Assembly: GCA_965198895.1 (NCBI GenBank)
Contig: OZ240676.1
Span: 3,162,001-3,226,000 of the forward strand
Source of the DNA: LMUY01 sp965198895
Lineage (GTDB): Bacteria > Pseudomonadota > Alphaproteobacteria > Acetobacterales > Acetobacteraceae
Reading direction: 5' to 3'
Length of the DNA: 64,000 nt
Every line of letters starts with the position of its first letter. Position 1 is the first letter of the stretch. The position numbers were made by a program, and so were the translations under genes. Below the pieces are notes generated by a model. It searched no databases, was not told the DNA's origin, and saw nothing but the letters and a program-made list of their open reading frames with translations. Below, one piece after another: positions 43,999-52,730 of the stretch.

Positions 43999-44879
43999 GA
44001 CCCCTGCTCCGCCGCGAGCATCCGGTGGCGTAGCTTCTCGGAGGCGAAGTCGATCGCCATCACGCAGACGAGCAGCATCAGCAGGATCGCGCTCACGTCC
44101 GAGTAGTAGAACTTGCGGATGGCGACGATCAGTTCCTGCCCGATGCCACCGGCGCCGACGAAGCCGATCACCGCGGCGCCGCGCACGTTCACCTCGAAAC
44201 GGAGCAGGGCGTAGCTCGCGAAGTTGGACAGCACCTGCGGCAGCACACCGAAGCGGATCTGCGATAGCCAGGTTCCGCCGGTGCCTTGCACGCCTTCCAC
44301 CGGTTTCATGTCGATGTTCTCGATCACCTCGGCGAATAGTTTGCCCAACGTGCCGGTGGTGTGCAGCGTGATCGCCATAACGCCGGGGAGGGGTCCGAGG
44401 CCGAACGCGACCACGAAGATCAGCGCGAACACGATGTCCGGCACGGTGCGGCTGAACTCCAGCACACGGATGGTGATGAAGCGCACGACGGCCGAGCGTG
44501 CGAGGTTGCGGCTGCCCAGCACCGCGCCGATCACGCCGAGCACGGTGCCCGTGGCGGTGCCGACATAGGCGATCAGCAGCGTCTGTTCGAGCTGCAGGCT
44601 CCAGCGGCGCAGGCCCCAGAACCAATAGGCCGGGTCGGTCCAGACCCGGGCGCCGGTGTCGAGTTCGGTCAGCCGGACGAAATAGCTGCTGAAATTGCCG
44701 AGCTTGTCCCAGAACGTATCCAGCCGGACCTCGGCGCCGAACCCGGACATCACCGTCGCGATCGCCATCAGCGCGATGCCGATCAGGATCGTGCGCCGCT
44801 TCGCCGCTACGGATCGGGCATAGCCGTCCAGCAAAGGCCGCAATTGCGGCTCTGGGGGCATCGGGAGTGTGTGGGTCAT
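43995..44879 (-). CDS. phnE: Phosphonate-type ABC transporter permease (first PhnE)
   Basis: 294 residues, six membrane helices. EVIENIDMKPVEGVQGTGG and GFVGAGGIGQELIVAIRKF are the PhnE motifs. It is 13 bp after the phnD relic. The import set phnC-phnD-phnE-phnE is complete, but no C-P lyase or phosphonatase gene is in the window, so the ligand could be a phosphonate, phosphite or a related anion. Confidence 0.9.
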   Translation of the reverse strand: MTHTLPMPPEPQLRPLLDGYARSVAAKRRTILIGIALMAIATVMSGFGAEVRLDTFWDKLGNFSSYFVRLTELDTGARVWTDPAYWFWGLRRWSLQLEQTLLIAYVGTATGTVLGVIGAVLGSRNLARSAVVRFITIRVLEFSRTVPDIVFALIFVVAFGLGPLPGVMAITLHTTGTLGKLFAEVIENIDMKPVEGVQGTGGTWLSQIRFGVLPQVLSNFASYALLRFEVNVRGAAVIGFVGAGGIGQELIVAIRKFYYSDVSAILLMLLVCVMAIDFASEKLRHRMLAAEQGS

Positions 44880-44892
44880 GCCGTGCGCCGCG

Positions 44893-45078
44893 TCAGCCGT
44901 TCTGCTTGCGCAGGTGGTCGACGAAAGTGATCAAGCTTGATCGTATCGTCGTAGGCGGCGTTGTCAGTGTGTGGGCGAAGACGAGTTTCGGATACGCCTG
45001 CCGATAGGTTTGGGTGCTGGCGCGGGTCACGGTGGCACTCGCGGCCATGCCGGCGAGCATTGCGCGGCGGTCGATCAT
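44893..45078 (-). pseudogene. phnD relic: internally deleted, frameshifted copy
   Basis: A 61-codon open frame joins the signal region of a PhnD (MIDRRAMLAGMAA... QTYRQAYPKLVFA) to its last residues (LITFVDHLRKQNG). Nearly all of the ligand-binding domain is gone. The 3' part is close to the end of the intact phnD at DNA level (44899-44972 against 45132-45205), but one added base in AAGCTTGATC shifts the frame, so the bridge TLTTPPTTIRSS is the out-of-frame version of DNAAYDDTIK. It lies directly after phnD and is best read as what is left of a tandem duplication. Confidence 0.85.
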
Positions 45079-45130
45079 GGTCGCGGCTCCTAGGGGAGGG
45101 CCGGCGGTTTGCGCCGCCGGCCCGGTCGGT

Positions 45131-46069
45131 TCAGCCGTTTTGCTTGCGCAGGTGGTCGACGAAGGTGATCAGCTTGATCGTGTCGTCATACGCGGCGTTG
45201 TCGGTCGCCTGCCAAGGCTGGTTCTTCCCGTCGGACAGGCGGTCGAACGCGGCCTTGTCGTTCTTCGCCGCATCCAGATAGGCGGTGCGGATCGCCGCCT
45301 TCAGGTCTTCCGGCAGGTTGTCGAGATAGGCGGTGGGCGAGTTGATGATCAGGTCCGACTTCAGAATGATGCGGAAATCATCGACCTTGGCGGGCTTGCC
45401 ATCGGCCGACTTGATCATCCCCTTGTCCAGCATCCGGGTCAGATTGCTGTCGTCGGGCGCGTTCCACCAATTGGCGCAGGTGTCGACCGTGCCCTGCCAC
45501 AGCGCCAGCACCGCGTTCTCGTGGCTGCCGGTGATCAGCACCTTGGAGAAGAACTTCTCGGCGTCGATGCCGAGCTTGTTCAGGGCGAACAGCGGCATGT
45601 TGTAGCCGGAGGTGGAGTTGGGATCGACCAGGCCAAGCGGCTTGCCCTTCAGGTCCTCGACCTTCTGGTACGGGCTGTCCTTCTTCACGTAGAACACCGA
45701 GTAGTAGCCCTTGGTGCCATCGCTGTTCACGTCGATCACGAAGGCGGTGGTCTTCACACCCGTGACCAGGGCGCGGGCGAAGGACGCCGGGCCGTAATAG
45801 CCGATATGGATGTTGCCGGCGCGCTGGCCCTCGATCACCGCGGCGTAGTCGTTGGCCACCCGCAGCGTGACCTTGGTGCCGAGCTGCTTGCTCAGATACG
45901 CGGTGAACGGCTGGTAGCGGTCGGTGACGCCCGAAGCGTTCTCGGCCGGGACGACGGCGAAGACCAGTTCCGGATAGGCCTGCTTGTAGCTCTGCGCGCG
46001 GACGGGCAGGGCGGCGCTGGTGGCACCGGCGGCAGCCAGGCCAGCCAGCATTGTGCGGCGGTCGATCAT
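45131..46069 (-). CDS. phnD: Phosphonate-type ABC transporter substrate-binding protein
   Basis: 312 residues. The twin-arginine DRRTMLAG followed by a hydrophobic stretch ending LPVRA suggests Tat or Sec export. LVFAVVPAENASGVTDRYQPF and GYYGPASFARAL and NSTSGYNMPLFAL are typical of PhnD-like proteins that bind phosphonate-type anions. AAAGGAGTGACC gives a strong RBS for ATG 46069. Its last 75 bp are duplicated in the relic downstream. Confidence 0.92.
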   Translation of the reverse strand: MIDRRTMLAGLAAAGATSAALPVRAQSYKQAYPELVFAVVPAENASGVTDRYQPFTAYLSKQLGTKVTLRVANDYAAVIEGQRAGNIHIGYYGPASFARALVTGVKTTAFVIDVNSDGTKGYYSVFYVKKDSPYQKVEDLKGKPLGLVDPNSTSGYNMPLFALNKLGIDAEKFFSKVLITGSHENAVLALWQGTVDTCANWWNAPDDSNLTRMLDKGMIKSADGKPAKVDDFRIILKSDLIINSPTAYLDNLPEDLKAAIRTAYLDAAKNDKAAFDRLSDGKNQPWQATDNAAYDDTIKLITFVDHLRKQNG

Positions 46070-46115
46070 GGTCACTCCTTTGGAAAGGTGAAATCGTTGC
46101 GGCGTAGGCGTGTCG

Positions 46116-46931
46116 TCAGGCGGTGACGGCGGCCTGCTGTGCCAAGGCTGGCTCATCGAGCGAGCCCGGCGCGGGCTGGCGCTCCATCACCTCGTTCGCC
46201 TCCAGCCCATACAGTTCGCGCGCCACGCGGTCGGTGAGCGCCGCGGGCACGTCATCGAACACGACCCGGCCGGCCGACATGCCGACCAGCCGGTCGCAAT
46301 ACGTGCGGGCGAGGTCCAGCGAGTGCAGGTTGCACAGCACGGTCAGGCCGAAATGGCGGTTGATCCGCTGCAGCGCGTCCATCACCACGGCGGCGTTGCG
46401 CGGGTCGAGCGAGGCGACCGGCTCGTCGGCCAGCACGATGTCCGGCTCCTGCACCAGCGCCCGGCAGATCGCCACGCGCTGCTGCTGCCCGCCCGAGAGG
46501 TTGTCGGCGCGTTGGGCGGCGAGGTTGGCGATGTCCATCTGGTCCAGCGCCGCCATGGCGATGGCGCGGTCGTCGCGGCTCCACATCTTGAGCGTGGAGC
46601 GCCAGGGCGGCGATTGTGTCAGCCGCCCCATCAGCACGTTGTCCAGCACGTCCAGCCGGCCGACCAGGTTGAACTGCTGGAAGATCATGGCGCAGCGGCG
46701 GCGCCAATCGCGCAGGGCGCGCCCGGTCAGGGCGGTGACGTCGATGCCTTCGCAGGTGATGCGGCCGGTACTCGGGTCCGTCAGGCGGTTGATCATGCGC
46801 AGCGTGGTGGATTTACCCGCGCCGGACCGCCCGATCACACCGACGAACTGGCCACGCGGAATCGATAGCGACACGTCGGACACGGCCACGGACTTGCCAA
46901 AGCTCTTCGTTACGCCATCGAGAACGAGCAC
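46116..46931 (-). CDS. phnC: Phosphonate-type ABC transporter ATP-binding protein
   Basis: 271 residues. Walker A GRSGAGKST, signature LSGGQQQRVA and Walker B DIVLADEPVASLD are intact, and TALTGRALRDWRRRCAMIFQQ is the PhnC-type Q-loop region. It heads the phnC-D-(relic)-E-E operon. No Pho box was identified in the 55 bp upstream. Confidence 0.93.
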   Translation of the reverse strand: MLVLDGVTKSFGKSVAVSDVSLSIPRGQFVGVIGRSGAGKSTTLRMINRLTDPSTGRITCEGIDVTALTGRALRDWRRRCAMIFQQFNLVGRLDVLDNVLMGRLTQSPPWRSTLKMWSRDDRAIAMAALDQMDIANLAAQRADNLSGGQQQRVAICRALVQEPDIVLADEPVASLDPRNAAVVMDALQRINRHFGLTVLCNLHSLDLARTYCDRLVGMSAGRVVFDDVPAALTDRVARELYGLEANEVMERQPAPGSLDEPALAQQAAVTA

Positions 46932-46986
46932 GCGCGGCCCCTAAGCTGTAGCGCGACGATCTACACGGCCCGTTAACCTTCGGAGG

Positions 46987-48480
46987 TTATCCTTTTGTGA
47001 CGGGGTCGGCCTGACCCGGCCGCAGCCTCGGGACGATGAGGGCGACCGGGATCGTCAGAATTGCGATGCCCAGGCCACAGGCAAACACGGTGTGCAGGGC
47101 GCTGGTCAGCACCGGCAACAGCCGTTCCAGCTCGCCGGTGGGCAAGGCTGCCCGGCCCGCCTCGCCCATCAGATCGTGCAGCGCGCCGCTCGTTTCCGGT
47201 CCGCCCGCTGCGAGCCCGGCGTTCAGCACGCCGCCCAACGCCGCGGCACCGATCGCCTGGCCGAGCAAGCGGGAGAAGTAATACAGCGAGTTCGCCCGCC
47301 CCCGATCCGCCGACGTGACGGCATTCTGCACCGCGACGGTGAAGGCCAGGCTGGTGGTGCCAAGGCCGAAGCCAAGCGGGATGCATCCCACCAGCAGCAT
47401 CGTCATGCTGCTGGCCGGCCACACGATCAGGCTGCCGAGCACCAGGGCCGCGGCGCCGCCCAGTGCGACCCAGCGCAGCGGCTGGCGCACCAGCACCCGG
47501 CCCAGGCCCAGGCTGGCCGTGGTCCAGCTCACCGTCATCAGTCCCAGCACGAAACCGGCGGCCAGCGCGGTCAGGCCGAACACGCCTTGCACCATGGGCG
47601 GCACGAAGGCGGTCAGTTCGATGATCAAGGCGCCGCACAGCACGCCGGACGCGTTGGCCGCCAGGATCACCGGGTGGCGCAGCAAATGCGCCGCCAGCAT
47701 CGGCAAGGCGGCCCGCCGCTCCCGCACCGCGAAGGCGGCGAGGAAGACGGCCGCCGCAACCGCCAAAGCGGCCAGGGTCCGGGTGCTGAAGGCCTCCCAC
47801 TGCACGAGCGCCGCCATTCCAGCGCCGACACCACAGGCCAGCAGGGCGCTGCCGAGCAGGTCCACGCCGCCTTGCCGGGCGGGCCGCGGCGGTTCGGTGA
47901 AGTAGCGCATGACCAAAAAGATCGTGATCGCCCCGATCGGCAGGTTGAGCCAGAACACCCAGGGCCAGCCGATCGTGCCGACGCAGAGCGACCCGATCAG
48001 CGGGCCTGCGATCGCCGCGATGCCCCAGATCCCGCTGGTGTAACCGATCACGCGCGGCCGATCCGCGGGCGGGCAGACATCGCCGATGATGGTGGTCGCC
48101 AACGGCAGCAACCCGCCGCCGCCGAGCCCTTGGATCGCCCGGAACACGATCAGCGACGGCATGCTCCAGGCGCATCCGCACAGCAGCGAGCCCAGCAGGA
48201 AGAACAACGTGCTGCCCACGTACACGACCCGGCGGCCATACAGATCGGCCAGGCGGCCGTAGATCGGGGTCGTGATGGCCGTGCACAGCAGGTAGATGCC
48301 GAACGCCCAGGTGAACAGATCGAAGCCGCCGAGGCGGGACACGATGGTCGGCATGGCGGTGCTGATCACCGTCACCTCGGCCGCCGTCATGAAGGTCGAG
48401 ATCAACATGGCGGCGATCACGGGCCGGCGCCGGCGGATGGCGTCCAACGATGCGGCAGCTGGCGGGCTGAGGTCGTTCAT
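46987..48480 (-). CDS. MFS transporter, DHA2 (EmrB/QacA-like) family
   Basis: 497 residues with about 14 membrane helices. Motif A reads GRLADLYGRRVVYVGS and motif C GIWGIAAIAGPLIGSL, as in proton-driven drug exporters of the DHA2 family. No EmrA partner or regulator is adjacent, so the substrate is open. ATG 48480 is used; an in-frame start at 48573 adds a non-conserved leader. Confidence 0.9.
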   Translation of the reverse strand: MNDLSPPAAASLDAIRRRRPVIAAMLISTFMTAAEVTVISTAMPTIVSRLGGFDLFTWAFGIYLLCTAITTPIYGRLADLYGRRVVYVGSTLFFLLGSLLCGCAWSMPSLIVFRAIQGLGGGGLLPLATTIIGDVCPPADRPRVIGYTSGIWGIAAIAGPLIGSLCVGTIGWPWVFWLNLPIGAITIFLVMRYFTEPPRPARQGGVDLLGSALLACGVGAGMAALVQWEAFSTRTLAALAVAAAVFLAAFAVRERRAALPMLAAHLLRHPVILAANASGVLCGALIIELTAFVPPMVQGVFGLTALAAGFVLGLMTVSWTTASLGLGRVLVRQPLRWVALGGAAALVLGSLIVWPASSMTMLLVGCIPLGFGLGTTSLAFTVAVQNAVTSADRGRANSLYYFSRLLGQAIGAAALGGVLNAGLAAGGPETSGALHDLMGEAGRAALPTGELERLLPVLTSALHTVFACGLGIAILTIPVALIVPRLRPGQADPVTKG

Positions 48481-48551
48481 ACCGGTAGTATGGCGTGCGA
48501 GTTGCGTTGAGCCACCCCGCTCGCCGAACAGCAGCCGTGCAGCCGCCCGCC

Positions 48552-49178
48552 TTACGTCATCGGGGCGGCGCAATGGTCGCGGAAAGCCGGGCGTTGCAGC
48601 AGCCCGTCATACCAGGCGCGCAGGTGGGGCAGCTCCGGGCGCATCATGGTGAATGAAAACCAGCGATGCGCGTGGATGCCGACGGGGATGTCCGCCAGCG
48701 TGAAGTCCGGCCCGGCGACGTAGGCGTGGCGGCCCAACTGCGCGTCGAGCAGCGCATAGGCATGGCCGAGATTAATCATGCCCACCTCGATCGCGCCCAT
48801 GTCGCGCTTTTCCGGTGCCGTACGGACCAGCCCCTGGAACGCGACCGTGGCCGGCGGCCCCAAGATGGTTTGCTGCCAGTCCATCCAGCGGTCGATATTG
48901 GCCCGCGCTTGCAGGTCGCTGGGCCAAAGCGCCGACCCGTCGGCATGGCAGGACGCCAGGTAGCGTAGGATGACGTTGCTCTCCCACAGCGTGAAGCCGT
49001 TCTCCTCCTCGAGGGTCGGGACGACGCTGTTGGGGTTCATCGCGACATAATCGGGATCCCTGGTGCGGCCGAACGGGCCGCCGCAGTCGATCCGTTCGTA
49101 CGGCAGCGACAACTCCTCCAGCAGCCAGAGCACCTTCATCACGTTGGAGGAGTTCTTCCGGCCCCAAACCTTGCGCAT
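48552..49178 (-). CDS. Glutathione S-transferase family protein
   Basis: 208 residues. N-terminal thioredoxin-like domain with WGRKNSSNVMKVLWLLEELSLPYE and the cis-Pro loop NSVVPTLEE, then ESNVILRYLA; the all-helical C-terminal domain follows (VAGPDFTLADIPVG). The S-S pair in KNSSNV is the likely glutathione-activating site. Substrate unknown. It is divergent from dsbB. Confidence 0.88.
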   Translation of the reverse strand: MRKVWGRKNSSNVMKVLWLLEELSLPYERIDCGGPFGRTRDPDYVAMNPNSVVPTLEEENGFTLWESNVILRYLASCHADGSALWPSDLQARANIDRWMDWQQTILGPPATVAFQGLVRTAPEKRDMGAIEVGMINLGHAYALLDAQLGRHAYVAGPDFTLADIPVGIHAHRWFSFTMMRPELPHLRAWYDGLLQRPAFRDHCAAPMT

Positions 49179-49254
49179 CGCCGCCCCGTTCTGCTCGTAC
49201 CGGGTCAGGCTAGGGGGTTTGCAACGGCGGCGGAAGCGGGCGAGAACGCGGTGC

Positions 49255-49785
49255 ATGACCCGAACCCCGGTGTTGGCTGGCCTGTCGCTCCTCGTGGCTC
49301 TCGGCGCATTGGCGGTCGCGTTCGGGTCCGAGTGGTACGGCGGCCTGGTGCCCTGTGCGCTCTGCCTGGTGGAGCGCTGGCCTTACCGGGTCGCGGCCGT
49401 GGTCGCCGTGATCGCGTTGTTGCCATTGCGTTTGCGCTGGGTGCTCTGGGGCGTGGTGCTGTGCATGGCGGCATCGGTAGCGTTCGCCTCCGTGCATGTG
49501 GGGGTGGAGCAAAAATGGTGGCCTAGTCCGTTGCCGGAATGCGCCGCGCCCAATTTGGGGGGTGGTTCGATCGCCGAGCGTCTGGCCCGCATGCCCGCCC
49601 ACCCGGCCAAGCCCTGCGACGACCCGACTTTCCTGGTGCCGGGGGTCCCCGTTTCCATGGCGGCGATGAATGGGCTGGCCGCCCTGGTGTTTGGCCTATT
49701 CCTCGCCATCTCGCTGCTACGACCCAAGCCGTATGGAGCCCCCAATGAGCGCCTCGACCCTGCCCGGCGATCCCACGCAAGCTGA
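49255..49785 (+). CDS. dsbB: Disulfide bond formation protein DsbB
   Basis: 176 residues, four membrane helices. The quinone-linked pair C34-AL-C37 (VPCALCLVERWPYR) and the second periplasmic pair C96 and C121 are present. DsbB reoxidises DsbA and passes electrons to ubiquinone. Its 3' end overlaps coq7 by 41 bp in another frame. Confidence 0.9.
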   Translation: MTRTPVLAGLSLLVALGALAVAFGSEWYGGLVPCALCLVERWPYRVAAVVAVIALLPLRLRWVLWGVVLCMAASVAFASVHVGVEQKWWPSPLPECAAPNLGGGSIAERLARMPAHPAKPCDDPTFLVPGVPVSMAAMNGLAALVFGLFLAISLLRPKPYGAPNERLDPARRSHAS

Positions 49786-50287
49786 GCGCCTGGCGCGCAT
49801 GATCCGCGTCGACCACGCCGGTGAATATGGCGCGGTGCGGATCTACAAGGGCCAACTGGCCGTGCTGGGCCGCAGCAACAAGGCCGAATTGCTGCACCAC
49901 ATGCTGGAGCAGGAGGTCGTCCACGAGCGGACCTTCGCCGGCCTGATCGCCGACCGCCGGGTGCGGCCGACTGCCCTGCTGCCGCTGTGGCACTTGGCCG
50001 GTTTTGCGCTCGGGGCGCTCTCGGCCGCCATCGGCGAGCGCGGCGCGATGGCCTGCACCGTCGCGGTGGAGGAGGCGATCGACGAGCACTACGCCGAGCA
50101 GGCCGCCAGTTTGGAGGATGACGAGGCCGGGTTGCGCTCCACGATCGAGAAGTTCCGCGAGGAGGAATTGGAACACCGCGATATCGGCCTGGAGAACGAG
50201 GCAGAGCTTGCGCCCGCCTATGCGCTGATGAGCCGGGTGATCAAGCTGGGTTGCAAGGTGGCAATCGCGGTGAGCGAGCGGGTTTAG
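49745..50287 (+). CDS. coq7: Demethoxyubiquinone hydroxylase (COQ7 family)
   Basis: 180 residues. The di-iron ligands are seen in RVDHAGEYGA, LEQEVVHERTF, VEEAIDEHYAEQ and REEELEHRDIG. It performs the late hydroxylation of ubiquinone synthesis at the membrane. Linking it to dsbB, which uses ubiquinone, makes sense. ATG 49745 follows GGAGCCCC. Confidence 0.93.
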   Translation: MSASTLPGDPTQAERLARMIRVDHAGEYGAVRIYKGQLAVLGRSNKAELLHHMLEQEVVHERTFAGLIADRRVRPTALLPLWHLAGFALGALSAAIGERGAMACTVAVEEAIDEHYAEQAASLEDDEAGLRSTIEKFREEELEHRDIGLENEAELAPAYALMSRVIKLGCKVAIAVSERV

Positions 50288-50299
50288 CGACCGTTTACC

Positions 50300-50437
50300 G
50301 TCATGCCAGGGCTTGACCCTGGTATCCACGGCGTCCCGCAGACACCGGGGCCGCCTTGTTGCATGCGGCAGTGTCAAGTACTCGTCTGACCTCACCAGCC
50401 CAACCCCGTGGATACCAGGGTCGAGCCCTGGCATGAC
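50300..50437. repeat. REP pair, arms of about 32 bp
   Basis: 50300-50331 and 50406-50437 are near-perfect reverse complements (GTCATGCCAGGGCT...CCCTGGTATCCACG), the kind of REP I recall as abundant in alphaproteobacteria. They enclose 74 bp without any gene. It lies between convergent coq7 and the HNH gene. Confidence 0.75.
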
Positions 50438-50459
50438 CGCTTTGGCGGCCCGGGCCAGC

Positions 50460-51008
50460 TCAGCTTTCCAGCAGCTCCGAGTCCCAATACAAATAGTCGC
50501 GCCAGCTCTCGTGCAGGTAGTTCGGCGGGAACGCCCGGCCGTTCTCCTGCAATTCCCACGTGGAGGGCTGCCTTGGCGTCAGGCGCGGGTGCATGTGGCA
50601 CTCCCGCGGCAGGCGCGACCCCTTCTGCAGGTTGCAGGACCCGCAGGCGGTCACGACGTTCTCCCACGTCGTGCGGCCGCCGCGGCTGCGGGGGATCACG
50701 TGGTCGAACGTCAGGTCGTGGGTCGGAAGCCGGTCGTTGCAATACTGGCACGAGAAGGCGTCCCGCAGGAACACGTTGAACCTTGTGAAGGCCGGGCGCC
50801 GAGCCGCCGGAATGTATTCCTTCAGCGCGATCACGCTGGGCAGCCGCATCGACAACGAGGGCGAGCGTACCGCCACCTCATACTCGTTGAGCACGGAGAC
50901 CCGGTCCAGGAAGACCGCCTTGATCGCATCCTGCCACGCCCAAACCGAGAGCGGGAAATACGAGAGGGGGCGGAAATCCGCGTTCAGAACCAAAGCAGGG
51001 TAGTGCAT
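50460..51008 (-). CDS. HNH endonuclease family protein
   Basis: 182 residues. An N-terminal region with VLNADFRPLSYFPLSVWAWQ precedes the HNH motif CQYCNDRLPTHDLTFDHVIP with RSRGGRTTWENVVTACGSCN, which carries two CxxC zinc pairs. This type is a conserved chromosomal gene in alphaproteobacteria and not part of a restriction or mobile unit here. ATG 51008 is chosen; GTG 51026 is in frame. Function unknown. Confidence 0.88.
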   Translation of the reverse strand: MHYPALVLNADFRPLSYFPLSVWAWQDAIKAVFLDRVSVLNEYEVAVRSPSLSMRLPSVIALKEYIPAARRPAFTRFNVFLRDAFSCQYCNDRLPTHDLTFDHVIPRSRGGRTTWENVVTACGSCNLQKGSRLPRECHMHPRLTPRQPSTWELQENGRAFPPNYLHESWRDYLYWDSELLES

Positions 51009-51163
51009 TCCGCCGTCAGGCAACACGCGCTCCTTCCGGAAGCGGCGCTAGAACTGGGATCGCAACGAGGCTGGACCGCCAGATCTATGCCGCCATAACC
51101 CGAGGCGCTTATCGCAGACACTTTACGGTGCCGCAAGGCAGCCCCCCGGTTTTCACAACTCCG

Positions 51164-51814
51164 TCACACTGCGAAGGCCGCCCGCAACGCCCCCGCCCCC
51201 GTCTTGAGCCCGGCGGCGTCGATCGCATGGCCCAGGCCCGGCGTGAACACCGACTGCACGGGAACGCCCGCCGCACGCAGGGCCGCCTCGGCGTCGCGGG
51301 AGCGGAAGGCCGGCACGACGTCGTCGGCCACGCCGTGCACCAGCAGCACCGGGGCGCTGTTGGCGCGGGCCGCCAGCTTGTCCGGTGCGATCAACGCGCC
51401 GGAGTAGGCCAGGATCGCTTTGGGTGCGGTGGCGCGGCGCAGGCCGGCATACAGCACCATCATGGCGCCCTGGCTGAACCCCATCAGCGCGTACGCATCG
51501 GCGGGCAGGCCCAACCGCGCCAACTCGGCGTCGATGAACGCGTCGAGCAGCGGGCGGGCAGCTTCGGCCCCGGCGGCCATGCGCGCCGGGTCGCGGTCGC
51601 CGATGGCCCACCACTGGCGGCCGAACGGGGCACCGTCGTACGGCTCCGGCGCGTCGGGGGCGGCGAATACGGCGTCGGGCAGGGCTTGGCCCCAGTGCGG
51701 GGCGAGGTCGATCAGGTCCTGGCCGTTCGCACCCACACCGTGGCAGATCACCACCAACTGCCGTGCCACCGCGCCCGAGGCCGGCCCCCATCGCACCGCC
51801 TGCAATTCCGCCAT
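51164..51814 (-). CDS. Carboxylesterase/phospholipase-type alpha/beta hydrolase
   Basis: 216 residues. Nucleophile elbow GFSQGAMM, acid in HGVADDVVP and catalytic His in PGLGHAI complete the triad; VICHGVGANGQDLI is the oxyanion region. It belongs to the small esterase family with broad substrates. It is divergent from gluQRS. Confidence 0.9.
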   Translation of the reverse strand: MAELQAVRWGPASGAVARQLVVICHGVGANGQDLIDLAPHWGQALPDAVFAAPDAPEPYDGAPFGRQWWAIGDRDPARMAAGAEAARPLLDAFIDAELARLGLPADAYALMGFSQGAMMVLYAGLRRATAPKAILAYSGALIAPDKLAARANSAPVLLVHGVADDVVPAFRSRDAEAALRAAGVPVQSVFTPGLGHAIDAAGLKTGAGALRAAFAV

Positions 51815-51865
51815 CGCCGCCTCCGCTGTACACCTGTGGCCTCACTTATGGTTGGCCGGCCGCGT

Positions 51866-52720
51866 ATGTCCATCACCACCCGGTTTGCCCCGAGTCCGAC
51901 GGGGCTGCTGCATCTGGGCCACGTCCACGCGGCGCTGTTCGCCTGGCGCCGCGCGCGGGCGGCGGGCGGCCGCTTCCTGCTGCGGCTGGAGGACACCGAT
52001 GTCGTGCGCTGCCGGCCGGACTACGCCACGGCGATCGTGGCGGACCTGGCCTGGCTGGGGGTGGACTGGGACGGCCCGGTGCGGGTGCAATCCGAGCATT
52101 TCGCCGAATACGCGGCGGTGTTGGACGACCTGCGGACTCGTGCCCTGCTCTACCCGTGTTTCTGCAGCCGGGCGGACGTGTTCCGGGCCAACACGGCGCC
52201 GCATGGTCCGGAGGGGCCAATCTATCCCGGGACCTGCCGCCATCTCTCCGCCTCGGAGCGGGCGGACCGGATCGCCGCCGGCCAGCCACATGCCTGGCGG
52301 CTGGACGTGGCGAATGCCTTGACCGGCACCGGGCCGCTAACGTTCGCCGAGGCAGGGCGGGGGCGGCTCCCCTGCGACCCGCTGGCCTTCGGGGATGTGG
52401 TGCTCGGCCGCCGCGACGCTCCGGCTAGCTACCATTTGGCCGTCACGCATGACGACGCCGTGCAGGGTGTCACGCTGGTCACCCGCGGCGAGGATCTGCG
52501 TGCGGCCACCTCGATCCACCGGCTGTTGCAAACCCTGATGGGCTGGCAGGAACCAGCCTATGCGCATCACGGCCTGCTCCGTGGCCAGGACGGGAGGCGC
52601 CTCGCCAAGCGCGATGGCGCCGCTGGGATCCGCCAGCTGCGGGAGGCCGGCCACAGTGCCACTGCAATTCTCGCCCTGGCCGCGGAAAGTCCACTTTTCA
52701 AGGGTGCGCAGCGCAATTAG
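51866..52720 (+). CDS. gluQRS: Glutamyl-Q tRNA(Asp) synthetase
   Basis: 284 residues, the catalytic half of glutamyl-tRNA synthetase without the anticodon domain. HIGH-like HLGH in SPTGLLHLGHVHAALF, KMSKS-like AKRDGAAGI and the zinc site CFCSR...YPGTCR are present. It puts glutamate on the queuosine of tRNA(Asp). ATG 51866 is the first residue of the family fold; an in-frame start at 51128 runs through the divergent esterase. Confidence 0.93.
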   Translation: MSITTRFAPSPTGLLHLGHVHAALFAWRRARAAGGRFLLRLEDTDVVRCRPDYATAIVADLAWLGVDWDGPVRVQSEHFAEYAAVLDDLRTRALLYPCFCSRADVFRANTAPHGPEGPIYPGTCRHLSASERADRIAAGQPHAWRLDVANALTGTGPLTFAEAGRGRLPCDPLAFGDVVLGRRDAPASYHLAVTHDDAVQGVTLVTRGEDLRAATSIHRLLQTLMGWQEPAYAHHGLLRGQDGRRLAKRDGAAGIRQLREAGHSATAILALAAESPLFKGAQRN

Positions 52721-52730
52721 GGTCCACGGC

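Noticed and set aside
43141..44625. Extended 494-residue start for the second phnE
   Set aside because: The extra part reads out of frame through the first phnE; GTG 43998 fits the family N-terminus and the 4-bp overlap.
47092..48510. 472-residue plus-strand open frame opposite the MFS gene
   Set aside because: Shadow with repetitive Gln/Arg/Ala composition; the minus strand holds a complete transporter.
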